In this document: positions 36,197 to 45,700 of the stretch, piece by piece | How positions within the stretch are numbered: position 1 is the stretch's first letter | Layout: the number at the start of each line of letters is the position of its first letter | Origin: Verrucomicrobiia bacterium | Lineage (GTDB): Bacteria > Verrucomicrobiota > Verrucomicrobiia > Limisphaerales > UBA8199 | Assembly: GCA_035946615.1 (NCBI GenBank) | Contig: DASYZB010000136.1 | Coordinates: forward strand, 16,184 to 80,183 | Reading direction: 5' to 3' | DNA: 64,000 bases | Made by a program: the position numbers and the translations under genes | Notes under the pieces: model-generated | Database searches by the model: none | Seen by the model: only the letters and a program-made list of their open reading frames with translations | What the model was told of the DNA's origin: nothing

Positions 36197-36728
36197 CGCT
36201 CAGGCACTGCGAGCGGGAGCGATCCTCCCAGGCGCGCCACAGAATCCAGCAACAACTGGCCGCGATTCCTGTCCAGGCAATAGTTCTCAGGATTGCCGCG
36301 ATCCGCTGGTCAGACTCCAGCAGACCCCATCGCGGAAGGATCGTGTGCCAATCATGGTCGCCGCCGCCCACCAGCGGCAGTTCCATCCGCCGCGCGTCGG
36401 CAACATACCGCGCTATGTTCAGCCAATTCTCGCAAAACCAAATCGCGCACGTCGCCACGCCTATCGGTTGGCCTCTGCGCCAAAACGCGACCTCCAAAAC
36501 CGCCGGAAAGAACAATTGGCCCATCGTTCCGCCATACGGCTCCAGACGGCTGCTGAACAGGCCAACGACCGGGTGCCCCGCCTCGTGGAAAACCAGGTTC
36601 GCGTGGTCCACGAGAAATACAAATCCGGGTTCTGAGCGAAACAACACCAACAAAAAAACTCCTAAGCCAGCGCCAAAAGCCACCAGCTTTCCGGTCGTGA
36701 GCGGTTCCCAATTCTTCGTCCTGAACAT
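36156..36728 (-). CDS. HExxH membrane protein, possible site-2-like peptidase
   Basis: 190 residues from the ATG at 36728; a start 27 codons earlier is open. One hydrophobic segment (LVAFGAGLGVFLLVLF) precedes FHEAGH (His48, Glu49, His52), a zinc-peptidase type motif as in M50 membrane proteases, and another hydrophobic stretch lies near residue 160. The distal LDG motif of M50 enzymes is not obvious; a later HDWH (in GGGDHDWHTIL) could be the other metal ligand. Small proteins of this kind are found in many bacteria but have no proven role. Peptidase activity is inference. Confidence 0.55.
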   Translation of the reverse strand: MFRTKNWEPLTTGKLVAFGAGLGVFLLVLFRSEPGFVFLVDHANLVFHEAGHPVVGLFSSRLEPYGGTMGQLFFPAVLEVAFWRRGQPIGVATCAIWFCENWLNIARYVADARRMELPLVGGGDHDWHTILPRWGLLESDQRIAAILRTIAWTGIAASCCWILWRAWEDRSRSQCLSVNQRHVRRNTGRD

Positions 36729-36818
36729 AATGAGAATGGATGTTTCGCTCGAATCATAGCCTCTTTGGAAGTTGCATCCAGTCTTAAGGGCCTGCGCATC
36801 CCATGCCAAGCTGCTTGC

Positions 36819-37256
36819 TCAATACGCAAGATTCGCATCCAACGTAAACCAGTATTGATGGATCAAACCGGCCAGCTCCACCAATGCGTTGAAATCCACC
36901 GGCTTGACCAGGTAAGAGTTGGCTCCCAGCTCGTAAGCGCGCTTGACGTCCTCCTCATGATTTGAAGAAGTCAAAACCACGACCGGCAGGCACCGGAACT
37001 GGGCCTGCTGACGCATCCAGGAGAGCAGCTCAAAACCGCTCACACGAGGCATTTTCAAATCCAGCAGGATCAGCCGTGGAAACGGATGGGCTGAGCGGTC
37101 GGAAAAGGCGCTCTGGCCGCTTAAATACGCGATGGCCTCGTCGCCATCGGCCACAACATGCACGTTGAAATCGACACGGGCCTTCTGGCAGGCATGCTGA
37201 AATAAAACCACGTCGTTTGAATCATCATCGACGTGCAGAATTGTTGCGCGGCTCAT
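36819..37256 (-). CDS. Single-domain CheY/Rcp1-like response regulator
   Basis: 145 residues. The receiver domain has ILHVDDDSNDVVLF (acidic pocket), phosphoacceptor Asp66 (LILLDLKMP), Thr/Ser in VVLTSSN and Lys in YLVKPVDF. The long beta4 loop and the start with DDDxND are typical of the Rcp1 group, which partners with phytochrome-like kinases. No output domain and no kinase nearby, so its partner is elsewhere. Confidence 0.9.
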   Translation of the reverse strand: MSRATILHVDDDSNDVVLFQHACQKARVDFNVHVVADGDEAIAYLSGQSAFSDRSAHPFPRLILLDLKMPRVSGFELLSWMRQQAQFRCLPVVVLTSSNHEEDVKRAYELGANSYLVKPVDFNALVELAGLIHQYWFTLDANLAY

Positions 37257-37343
37257 GCCCAGTTATTCTTAGACGGCCTTTCAAGAGCATCGTTCAAATC
37301 TGTGGAAAAATGCGCTTTCGTTGGGCTTTGGCGGGCTTAGCTA

Positions 37344-38615
37344 TTATTTTTTCTTCACTGGGGCAAAGGAAATGCGGGGGACAAGGGGCCAATGAGCTTG
37401 GATTTTTACCAACAGCCAGAAATACCGCAAGCGCCAACGCAACGCCCAACCGCCTTCAACTTCGCCCGCCAACACAGCGATTACAGCCGACGGCACGTCG
37501 TAGTGGTCTCGTGGTTGGAGCAATAACTCCATAAACGGCGTCGTATAGTAATTCTCCACGACGCGCCAATAGAACCTCAGGCCACGACGGACGCGTTTCT
37601 CATAAACCGCAAATCGATGCTCGCCGGACTCGCCGCGATTGAGCGCTTCGGTCACTGTCTCGGCGGCCAGCTTTCCCGACCACATGGCCAGAAAAACACC
37701 TGCCGAAAAAATCGGGTCCATGAACCCTGCGGCGTCGCCCACGCGGAGCAGCCGCTTTCCAACAAGGCGGCGATTGTGATAGCTGAAGTCCGAAGTGGTC
37801 TGCATCGTGTTCAGGAGCCGCGCCTGGGCCATTCGTTTTTTGACAGCCGCGCTGGCGTCCACCCAATACTGGAAGATTTGTTCAGGAGTGCCGTTGAAAC
37901 CGGTGAATTCATCCTTGTCGAGGACCAGGCCAACGCTCGTTTTCTGCGCCGAGAGTGGAATGATCCAAAACCATTTGTTTTCCAGGCGCACGATAATAGT
38001 TTCGGTGCGCTCCTCCATGGGGGGCAAACCAACGTTGGCGAACTGACCGAAGACGGCGACCTTCTTGTGCCGTGGATGGATGACGCGCAGCGCCTCTTGA
38101 TTGCCGGTAAGATTGCCACGCCCGCTGGCATCAATCAGGAACGCAGCGCGGAAACTGTGGCTTCGATTGTCTGGCGAGCGGGCCTCGACGCTAACACCGT
38201 CGGCATCTGATAAAAATTTGTGGACTGTCCAACCTTCACGCACGTCAGCGCCGCGGGCGCGGGCGTGTTTGAGCAGAACATGATCGAACCGCGAGCGTTC
38301 CACGTGGATTGCCTCCGGCTCGCGATTGAACCGACCTTCACCGAAAACGATACTGGTGCCGATGGAATCGTTGGCGAGTTCAAAACGGGCGGCGAGTTTT
38401 CGCAGAAAGCCAGCCTCCTGCAACTTTGGCAGCACGCCCATTGCCCGAAAGATGGTGTGGTTGCAGGGCAGGAGCGACTCGCCAATGTGGAAGCGCGGGA
38501 AAACTTCTTTTTCCAGAGTGAGAACACGCTTGCCCGCGAGCGCCAGGAAGGTGGAGACGCTGCTGCCACCCGGCCCACAACCAATCACAATGGCATCGTG
38601 CTGGCAATCGTTCAT
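37344..38615 (-). CDS. FAD-dependent halogenase-like oxidoreductase
   Basis: 423 residues from the ATG at 38615. The N-terminal FAD-binding motif is VIGCGPGGSS. HIGESLLP and FLRKLAARF follow, placing Lys73 where the CmlS/PrnA-type halogenases have their catalytic Lys. W215-F-W-I-I-P220 fits the WxWxIP motif considered typical of flavin halogenases. The late FAD motif is RVGDAAGFMDPIFSAGV. The C-terminal region differs from tryptophan halogenases. Many bacteria carry such proteins with unknown substrates, and some are geranylgeranyl-reductase-like. No flavin reductase or biosynthetic genes are adjacent. Confidence 0.7.
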   Translation of the reverse strand: MNDCQHDAIVIGCGPGGSSVSTFLALAGKRVLTLEKEVFPRFHIGESLLPCNHTIFRAMGVLPKLQEAGFLRKLAARFELANDSIGTSIVFGEGRFNREPEAIHVERSRFDHVLLKHARARGADVREGWTVHKFLSDADGVSVEARSPDNRSHSFRAAFLIDASGRGNLTGNQEALRVIHPRHKKVAVFGQFANVGLPPMEERTETIIVRLENKWFWIIPLSAQKTSVGLVLDKDEFTGFNGTPEQIFQYWVDASAAVKKRMAQARLLNTMQTTSDFSYHNRRLVGKRLLRVGDAAGFMDPIFSAGVFLAMWSGKLAAETVTEALNRGESGEHRFAVYEKRVRRGLRFYWRVVENYYTTPFMELLLQPRDHYDVPSAVIAVLAGEVEGGWALRWRLRYFWLLVKIQAHWPLVPRISFAPVKKK

Positions 38616-38725
38616 GGGAATACAATAAACCCCGTTATTCCGCGTAATCAAGCCGGCCTTCCTCGGACGTGTGGCAAACCCCGGGCAGCCCGAGCCCAAA
38701 CATGCTCGGACGCATCACTGCGAAT

Positions 38726-38941
38726 TCAAATAATTGAATTGAATTTCCTTTTTGGCGCGCGAATTGTTTTGTACGCGGCGCGGGTGATGACTCCACTGAG
38801 GGCGACAAACGCGATTGTGTCGGTGGGGGATTCCAGTGTCATCTTTTCGACGGCAAAAGGGTTGCGCAGGATGTACTGGGCTGTACTGGGCGAGTTCTTC
38901 CAGCTTTGACTTGGCCTCTGGCTGGAACTATAGGTCTTCAT
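38726..38941 (-). pseudogene. Remnant of an IS91-like transposase
   Basis: A 71-codon frame. From codon 22 it reads QYILRNPFAVEKMTL and later IRAPKRKFN, which resembles the motif (Y-I-R-P-F-S-x-E-K-M followed by K-R-N-F) near the C-terminus of rolling-circle IS91-type transposases. Catalytic parts are absent, and the middle of the segment is disturbed. I take it as a decayed fragment, not a functional gene. Confidence 0.45.
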
Positions 38942-39001
38942 GCTAAAAGGCCGACCTGGAAAGACCAGTGATCTGCGAGTGCCGAAGTCTCAAATAAAAG
39001 G

Positions 39002-39017
39002 ATGACAGAATTGTCAT
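39002..39017. promoter_or_regulatory. Palindromic operator candidate upstream of the efflux operon
   Basis: ATGACA-GAAT-TGTCAT is a perfect 6-4-6 inverted repeat, and TTGTCATTT follows as a further half-site. It lies about 70 bases before the first gene of the efflux operon and just ahead of the putative -35 box, where a repressor or activator would bind. Confidence 0.4.
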
Positions 39018-39046
39018 TTGTCATTTATGGTCAGGTACTTTTGAAT
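39018..39046 (+). promoter_or_regulatory. Putative sigma-70 promoter of the efflux operon
   Basis: TTGTCA (39018-39023), 17 bases and TTGAAT (39041-39046) match five and four of six consensus positions. The spacing is optimal and the distance to the ATG at 39086 is normal, but the sigma factor preference of this organism is not known. Confidence 0.35.
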
Positions 39047-39085
39047 TGAGCGAAGAACGGGCCTTGAACGATAGGCCATAGGAAC

Positions 39086-40132
39086 ATGGAACTTATGAAA
39101 ACGCATCCTGTCCGATTTGCCCTCTTGGTTGGCGTTGTTTTCAGTGTTGCATCCGCTTTCGCTGCGGAGGGCCCTTACCATTTTCTGAAGGAGATCGTCG
39201 TCGGCGGGGACGGAGGATGGGACTATTTGTCCGTCGATTCAGCCGGTCGCCGCCTCTATGCGAGCCATAGCACAAAAGTGGTGGTCATTGATTTGGACAG
39301 CAACAAGGTGGTGGGCGAGATCGATGATACCCCCGGGGTGCACGGCTTGGCAGTGGCCCCCGACCTGGGGCTGGGATTCGTCAGCGATGGGCGTGAGAAC
39401 AAAGCGAGCATCGTTGATTTAAAAACACTGAAGACTTTAGCCAAGGTGGATACCGGCCCAAACCCGGATGGGCTGGTCTATGATCCAAGGCAGCAGGCGG
39501 CTTGGTTTTTCAATGGACGCGGTCAGTCGGCGACGGTGATCAACGCCAAAACGCGCCAGGTGGTGGCCACGGTGCCGCTGGGTGGCAAACCGGAATTCCC
39601 GACGGTGGACCCTGAGGCTGGCCGGGTATTTGATAATCTTGAAGACAAGAGCGAGGTGGCGGCCATTGATACCAAAACGCATGAAGTGGTGAACCGTTGG
39701 CCAACCGCTCCGGGCGAGGAACCCTCCGGGATGGCAATCGATACGAAGCACCACCGGTTGTTCCTGGGGTGTGCCAATGAATTGATGGTCATGATGGATT
39801 ACACGGATGGCAAGGTCGTTGCCACCGTGCCGATCGGACGGCGGGTGGATGCCAACGCCTTTGATGCGGGAACCCAGTTGGCGTTCGCCTCGTGCGGGGA
39901 TGGAACCACCACCATCGCGCACGAGGATTCAGCGGACAAACTGACCCTGGTGCAAAGGCTGCAGACTGCGCCCGGAGCCCGGACGATGACCCTGGACCCC
40001 AAAACGCACAACATCTATCTGGCTGCCGCCCAGTTCGAGACCATGCCCTCACCGTTTCCTGGCGGCAGGCCACGCATGATTCGAGGAACCTTTAGAATTC
40101 TCGTATATGGGATGGAGCCGGCTGCGAAATAG
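39086..40132 (+). CDS. Secreted YncE-like beta-propeller protein
   Basis: 348 residues; the ATG has AGGAA five bases before it (an ATG three codons later is possible). The signal peptide is ALLVGVVFSVASAFAAEG. The rest consists of about seven propeller blades with the repeated VDSAGRRLYASH / VIDLDSNKVVGEI / VDPEAGRVF pattern of YVTN/YncE proteins. Such proteins are periplasmic with uncertain roles. Its last 26 bases overlap the channel gene, making it the first gene of the efflux operon, so it may sense or bind the substrate. Confidence 0.85.
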   Translation: MELMKTHPVRFALLVGVVFSVASAFAAEGPYHFLKEIVVGGDGGWDYLSVDSAGRRLYASHSTKVVVIDLDSNKVVGEIDDTPGVHGLAVAPDLGLGFVSDGRENKASIVDLKTLKTLAKVDTGPNPDGLVYDPRQQAAWFFNGRGQSATVINAKTRQVVATVPLGGKPEFPTVDPEAGRVFDNLEDKSEVAAIDTKTHEVVNRWPTAPGEEPSGMAIDTKHHRLFLGCANELMVMMDYTDGKVVATVPIGRRVDANAFDAGTQLAFASCGDGTTTIAHEDSADKLTLVQRLQTAPGARTMTLDPKTHNIYLAAAQFETMPSPFPGGRPRMIRGTFRILVYGMEPAAK

Positions 40133-41627
40133 ACAGCTACGCTGGAACCCGGCGGTGAGTTTCCCGGGGAGCGCACCCGCCCCGCGGTCGGTGCGCTGGA
40201 ATCCCTCGGAGGCGTGGCCATCCTTGTTTTGTCTAGCGGCACTCTTGTTGACGGGATGCGCCCGGTTCGAGCCGCATCCGCTATCGCCTGTCCAAACCGC
40301 TGCCGAATTCGACTCGCGCTCGCTCACAAACTCGGGTCTCGCCGCTTTTCTGTCTGCGAATCATGCGCAGGTTCCTGAGCCGGGCAATCCATGGGAACTC
40401 AACGAATTGACACTAGCCGCGTTTTATTATCAGCCATCACTGGGGGTAGCCCGAGCGCAATGGGAAGGCGCCCAGGCCGGCAAGCTCACCGCAGCGCAGC
40501 GGCCAAACCCCACGTTGGGGGTAGTGCCGGGCTATGATTCCCAAATCCCCGGCACGCCCAGCCCGTGGATCGTGACCGTCACGCTGGATGTGCCTATCGA
40601 GACTGCAGGCAAACGCGGTTACCGCATCGCCCAGGCGCGCCATCTCTCGGAGGCGGCCCGGTGGAATCTTGCCACCACCGCCTGGCAGACCCGCAGCCGA
40701 GTGAGGATGAACCTCCTCGGGCTTTATATTGCGCAAGAAACCAGGCTGCTACTGGACCGCCAGGAGAATGCGTTGAGCAATGTGGTGCGGCTTCTCGAAG
40801 GCCAGCTTGCAGTTGGCAATGTATCCGAATATGACATTACCCAGGCGCGAATCTCTTTAAACACGACCCGTCTGTCCGGCCAGGACGCCTACCGTCAATA
40901 CCTCTATGCCCGCAGCCAGCTTGCGGATTCCATAGGCATTCCCTTAAGCGCCCTGGCGGATGTCGCTCTGTCCTTCAAGGGGCTGGATGTCTTTCCCACC
41001 GAGTTGACGGCCCGCTCGGTCCGCAGCGCCGCGCTGTTGAACCGGACGGACGTGCGCATGGCCCTGGCCCAATACGCGGCGAGCCAATCGGCGCTTCAGC
41101 TCGAAATTGCGAAGCAGTATCCGGATGTCAATATCGGTCCGGGTTACGCGTGGAACACGGGCAGCGCCGGGGACAACATGTGGCAAATTGGATTGAATGT
41201 CACGTTGCCCGTGCTGAACCACAACCAGGGACCCATTGCCGAGGCCAAGGCCAGGCGCTCGGAAGCCGCCGCCGTATTCCGGCAGGTCCAGGCCCAGGTC
41301 GCAGCCCAGGTGGATGGGGCGGTGGCCGCATACGATGCGGCGGTGCAGCAATCAACGACAGCGGCAGCCCTGCTGAAAGAGCTTAATGAGCGTTTGAAAT
41401 CGGTCCGTACCATGGAGCAAGCGGGAGCAGTGGACGCCTTGGCGGTGGCCAATGCCGAGGTTGAATACAACACGGGCGCCCTATCGAATCTTGACGCCTT
41501 GAATAAGGCGCAACAGGCGCGCGGCCAGTTGGAGGATGCGGTGCAGAGCCCGCTGGTGCTTTCCTCCGCCGCCCTGCAGAGCACCGAGAAAAACCCAGGT
41601 CAACCGAAGTCCGCCCCTTTGAAATGA
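40107..41627 (+). CDS. TolC/CusC-type outer-membrane efflux channel
   Basis: 506 residues. A lipobox LLTGC (Cys51) lies after an unusually long N-terminal stretch, so the real start may be further downstream. The two repeated alpha-helical OEP modules are visible (ARAQWEGAQAGKLTAAQRPNP; LAQYAASQSALQLEIAKQYPDVNIGPGYAW). The protein forms the outer-membrane tunnel for the RND pumps encoded downstream. Its stop overlaps the start of the first adaptor gene (ATGA). It is the only channel gene in the operon, so both pumps must share it or use others. Confidence 0.9.
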   Translation: MGWSRLRNRQLRWNPAVSFPGSAPAPRSVRWNPSEAWPSLFCLAALLLTGCARFEPHPLSPVQTAAEFDSRSLTNSGLAAFLSANHAQVPEPGNPWELNELTLAAFYYQPSLGVARAQWEGAQAGKLTAAQRPNPTLGVVPGYDSQIPGTPSPWIVTVTLDVPIETAGKRGYRIAQARHLSEAARWNLATTAWQTRSRVRMNLLGLYIAQETRLLLDRQENALSNVVRLLEGQLAVGNVSEYDITQARISLNTTRLSGQDAYRQYLYARSQLADSIGIPLSALADVALSFKGLDVFPTELTARSVRSAALLNRTDVRMALAQYAASQSALQLEIAKQYPDVNIGPGYAWNTGSAGDNMWQIGLNVTLPVLNHNQGPIAEAKARRSEAAAVFRQVQAQVAAQVDGAVAAYDAAVQQSTTAAALLKELNERLKSVRTMEQAGAVDALAVANAEVEYNTGALSNLDALNKAQQARGQLEDAVQSPLVLSSAALQSTEKNPGQPKSAPLK

Positions 41628-42697
41628 GCCGCAAACAAATCATTTCCGGAATCGCGGTGGTCGTTGCCGGAGCAGCTCTTTACGTGTTGCTCAAGGTCGT
41701 CCACTCCTCTTCGTCTGAGGAATCCGAGCCGGCGCCGCCGCCGCTAGTCACCGTTCAGACAGGGCAACTCAAGCGGACCACGTTGCATGGTTATGTCGAG
41801 GGCTTCGGGTTGGTCGCCCCCGCCCCCGCTGGCAATGGCCAGCCTGCGGCTTCAGCGCATATCGCGTCCCCTGTGGCCGGGGTGATAGCTGAGACCCACG
41901 TGGCCGAGGGCCAGCGCGTCGAAAAGGGGGCGCTCCTTTTTACCCTGGATACGCGCACCGTCCAGGTTGCCGTGGAGCGCGCACGCAAGGCCGTTGATTT
42001 TGCCAGCCAGGCCGCGGAGCGGCAGAAAACCCTGTTTGACTCTCATAATACCTCTGCAAAAAGCTTGCAGGATGCTGAAGCGCTGTTGGCTGCAGCCAAA
42101 GCCGATTTGGCAGCCGCAGAGACTCAACTGGCTTTGCTCCACATCCAGGCGCCGCTGGCCGGCACGGTCACGCATGTGTACGTGCGGCCAGGCGAGGCCG
42201 TGGACCTCAATATGGCTGTGGCCGACCTGGTGGACCTGAGCCGCTTAGTCATTGCATCCAGCATTCCCGTCTATGAAGCCAGCGAGTTAAAAACAGGACA
42301 GACGGTGGATTTACTCACTCAACCGCCTTTGAAGGCCTCGGTTTCCTATGTCAGCCCGGCGGTGGATGCCACCAACGCGACGGTGATGGTGCGGATTGCT
42401 TTGCCCGAAACGGGCCAGATGCGCTCTGGAGAATTCGTCCGGTTCCGCGTCCTAACGGCGGAGCACGTGGATTGCCTGGCAGCACCCGCCGAGAGTGTGG
42501 TAAGCGGAACCAATGGCCAAAGTGTTATTGCCCTGGTAAGCGATAGTGAGGCGACGCAGGCCCCGGTCAAGACCGGTTTGCGCGAAGACGGTTGGGTGGA
42601 GGTGCAAGCCCCTGGCCTTCAGCCGGGCCAAACGGTGGTGACCGTCGGGGCCTACGGGCTGCCGGCCAAGGCAAAGATTCGGGTGGCGAATCCTTGA
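41624..42697 (+). CDS. RND efflux adaptor (membrane fusion protein) 1
   Basis: 357 residues with an N-terminal membrane anchor (IISGIAVVVAGAALYVLLKVV). Then come the lipoyl-like half (SPVAGVIAETHVAEGQRVEKGALLFTLD), a coiled-coil hairpin (VAVERARKAVDFASQAAE), the second lipoyl half (IQAPLAGTVTHVYVRPGEAV) and a beta barrel. It bridges the RND pump in the inner membrane and the outer-membrane channel. The order and overlap place it with the pump encoded 66 bases downstream. Confidence 0.92.
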   Translation: MSRKQIISGIAVVVAGAALYVLLKVVHSSSSEESEPAPPPLVTVQTGQLKRTTLHGYVEGFGLVAPAPAGNGQPAASAHIASPVAGVIAETHVAEGQRVEKGALLFTLDTRTVQVAVERARKAVDFASQAAERQKTLFDSHNTSAKSLQDAEALLAAAKADLAAAETQLALLHIQAPLAGTVTHVYVRPGEAVDLNMAVADLVDLSRLVIASSIPVYEASELKTGQTVDLLTQPPLKASVSYVSPAVDATNATVMVRIALPETGQMRSGEFVRFRVLTAEHVDCLAAPAESVVSGTNGQSVIALVSDSEATQAPVKTGLREDGWVEVQAPGLQPGQTVVTVGAYGLPAKAKIRVANP

Positions 42698-42763
42698 GAG
42701 AGTTTTGAACATGGAAATTGCTGCATCCTTCTTGTCTTTCTGGAGAGTGGCTTGGAGACTGCC

Positions 42764-45700
42764 ATGAACTCCAATAGGACCTCGCCGCTGGGCCGGTTTG
42801 CCACTCGAAATGCGCTTTCCATTACCTTCATTGCGGCCGTCCTCTGCCTGGGGGGGCTTTATTCAGCCCTGAATACCCCCTCGTCGGTTTTTCCTCAGAC
42901 GAATTTCCCGCGAGTGTTCATTATGGTCGATAACGGCATCATGCCGGCTGACGAGATGATGGCCACCATCACCCGGCCAATCGAGGAGGCAATGAAGGAA
43001 ATCCCCGGCGCCGTGACGGTGCGCTCGGCTACCGCGCGCGGCACGGCCGAAATCAACGTCTTTTTCAACTGGCACGTCGATATGGTCCAGGCCGAGCTGT
43101 ACGTCCTGGGACGCCTGGGGCAAATCAGCAGCGAGTTGCCCGCTACCGCCAGCACCACCGTCTCGCGCGTGACTTTTGCGGCCTTCCCCATCATCGGCGT
43201 CAGCCTGACCAGCCCCACACGCGACCTGATGTCGCTCTGGGACACTGCCCGCTACAACCTCAAGCCGCGCTTCCTGCAGATACCGGGAGTTGCGCGTGTG
43301 GAAATCGTAGGCGGACAGGTTCCGGAATACCATGTGATAGTCGATCCACTGCGTTTGATGGCCAATCACCTCAGCTTGCCGGACATCACGACGGCGCTGT
43401 TGAAGAACAACCTGATCGCCCCTGCCGGGATGATGGAGGAGAATTATCACCTCTATCTCACGACCGTCGATGGGCGGGCGCGCACGGCAGAGGACATCGA
43501 AAACATCGCCGTGGCGGCCAGCACCGAGCACCCGGTTCGCATTAAAGACCTGGCAACCGTGCAGCGCGGTCCCGAACCCGTGTTTACAGTGGTGACGGCC
43601 GAGGGGCGAAATGCCGTGCTGCTGAACGTCGAGAGCCAGCCCGATGGCAGCACGCTGGACATCGCCAATGCATTGAAGGCGGAGATGGCGAAGCTGCGAC
43701 AGGAATTGCCGCCGGACATGAAGCTGGCGTTCTTTTACGATCAATCCTTGTTCGTGCGTGAATCGATGCGCAGTGTCTGGGAAGCGATTCTCTTCGGCCT
43801 CCTGCTGTCGGTTGCGATTCTCTTTTTCTTCCTCAAGAACTGGGGAAGCGTGCTGACGGCCATCGTGGCGATTCCCATCACGGTGCTCATCACCTTGGTG
43901 GCGATGAAGTTCGTCAACATGAGCTTCAACCTCATGACGCTTGGAGGCATCGCCGCCGCAATCGGCCTGGTCATCGATGATGCCATCGTGGTCGTCGAGG
44001 CGATGTATGCGAAGGTGTCGGCCGGGCGGCCACGGCTGGAAGGCATCCAGGAGGCGATTGCTGAGATTTTTCATCCGTTGGTTGGCTCGACGTTGACTCC
44101 GGTGGTTGTGTTCATTCCGCTGGCTTTCCTGGTAGGAATCACCGGGGTTTTTTTCCGCGCCCTGGCCCTGACGATGGTGGTGTCACTTCTGACATCATTG
44201 GTGCTGGCCATTACGCTGACTTCCTCCCTGGCGGCCTGGTTCATTCGCGAGCCGAAAACCAAGCCCGGTGAGCACCCCTCGGAGACAATAGAGGGCGGGT
44301 TCGTTCTCAGGCGAGTTTTGAGGATTTACGAGCGGGCAGTGCGCGCGGCGCTGCGCCATCGGTACCTCACGCTGCTGGCCTGCGTCCTCATTGGCGTGGT
44401 GGGCTTTTTTATTTACCAGGGGCTGGCTTCGGATTTCCTGCCCGAATTCGATGAAGGCGGGTTTGTTATCGATTATAACGCTCCGCCGGGGACCAGCCTG
44501 ACGGAAACCTCGCGCCAACTCGACGAGGCCGAGGCCTTGCTTCGGGCCAACCCAGATGTGGAAAGCTATTCAAGACGCACCGGGACGCAACTGGGGCTGT
44601 TCATTACCGAGCCCAATCGCGGTGATTTCCTGGTCAAACTCAAACCGAACCGGAAACACCCAACCGATGAAGTCATCGCCGAAATGCGCCACCTGCTCAA
44701 TCAACAGCTTCCGGACATGCGCTGGGAATTTCCGGGAATCTTATCGGACCTTGTAGGGGATTTGGCGCTGACGCCCGAGCCCATTCAGATCAAAATCTTC
44801 TCGCCAAACCTGCAATGGCTGCGGCAAATCGCTCCTCAGGTTGAGGGGCAAATCAAATCCGTTGCCGGTGTGGTGGACACCTTTGACGGTTTGACCGAGA
44901 CCGGCCCCTCGGTGAACCTTCGCGTGCGCCATGCGGATGCGGAACGATTTGGGCTGACGGCGGACGACATCGCGGCAGCCGTCAACACAGCCATGCTCGG
45001 GCGGCTCTCCTCGCATGTGCTTGAAGGAGATCACATCATGAATATCCGTGTGCTCGACCAGACCAATGACGTGGGCCGCATCAGCCAATTGCCAGGTCTG
45101 CCCCTGAGGACTCCAGCAGGCGACCTCGTGCGCCTGGGCGAGGTGGCTGATGTGGTCCAGGAGCCAAGCCAGGTGGAACTGGACCGGGAAAACCTCCGCC
45201 AGGACATCGCGGTAACCGCACGGCTGGAAGGCCGCGATCTGGGCAGCGCGATGAAGGAAATCCAAGCCAAGCTGGCTAAGGCCAAATGGCTGCCGCCCGG
45301 CTCGATTCAGTATGGCGGTCTATACCAGCAGCAGCAGGAGTCCTTTAAGAACCTGCTGATGGTCCTGGTGCTGGCGCTCTTGCTCATTTTCACCGTGCTT
45401 CTGATTGAGTTTCGCTCGTTTTACGAGCCGGTTGCCATTGTGTTCGGCGCCATTCTTGCCCTGTTCGGTACGGTGGCGGCCTTGTGGTTGACGGGCACCA
45501 CACTCAATATCGTTTCGTATCTGGGCGCCATTATTGGCGTGGGGATTGTGGCTAAGAACGGCATTCTCATGCTGGATTTTGTCGAACACCTCCAGGGCCA
45601 GGGGCAGAGTCTCGAAGATGCCCTGGTGAATTCGGGCCATCGCCGCTTGCGACCGGTGCTCATGACCTCGCTGGCGGCGGCGCTGGGGATGTTCCCGCTG

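Larger units (their letters stand above)
38616..39085. other. Intergenic region with transposase remnant, palindrome and promoter
   Basis: The 470-base gap between the flavoprotein and the efflux operon contains the transposase fragment at 38726-38941, a palindrome at 39002-39017 and a putative promoter at 39018-39046, each listed separately. No other gene is visible. Confidence 0.6.

Noticed and set aside
42863..44074. 403-codon minus-strand frame inside RND pump 1
   Set aside because: It is rich in His, Arg and Asp, as expected for the complement of a membrane protein gene, and has no motif.
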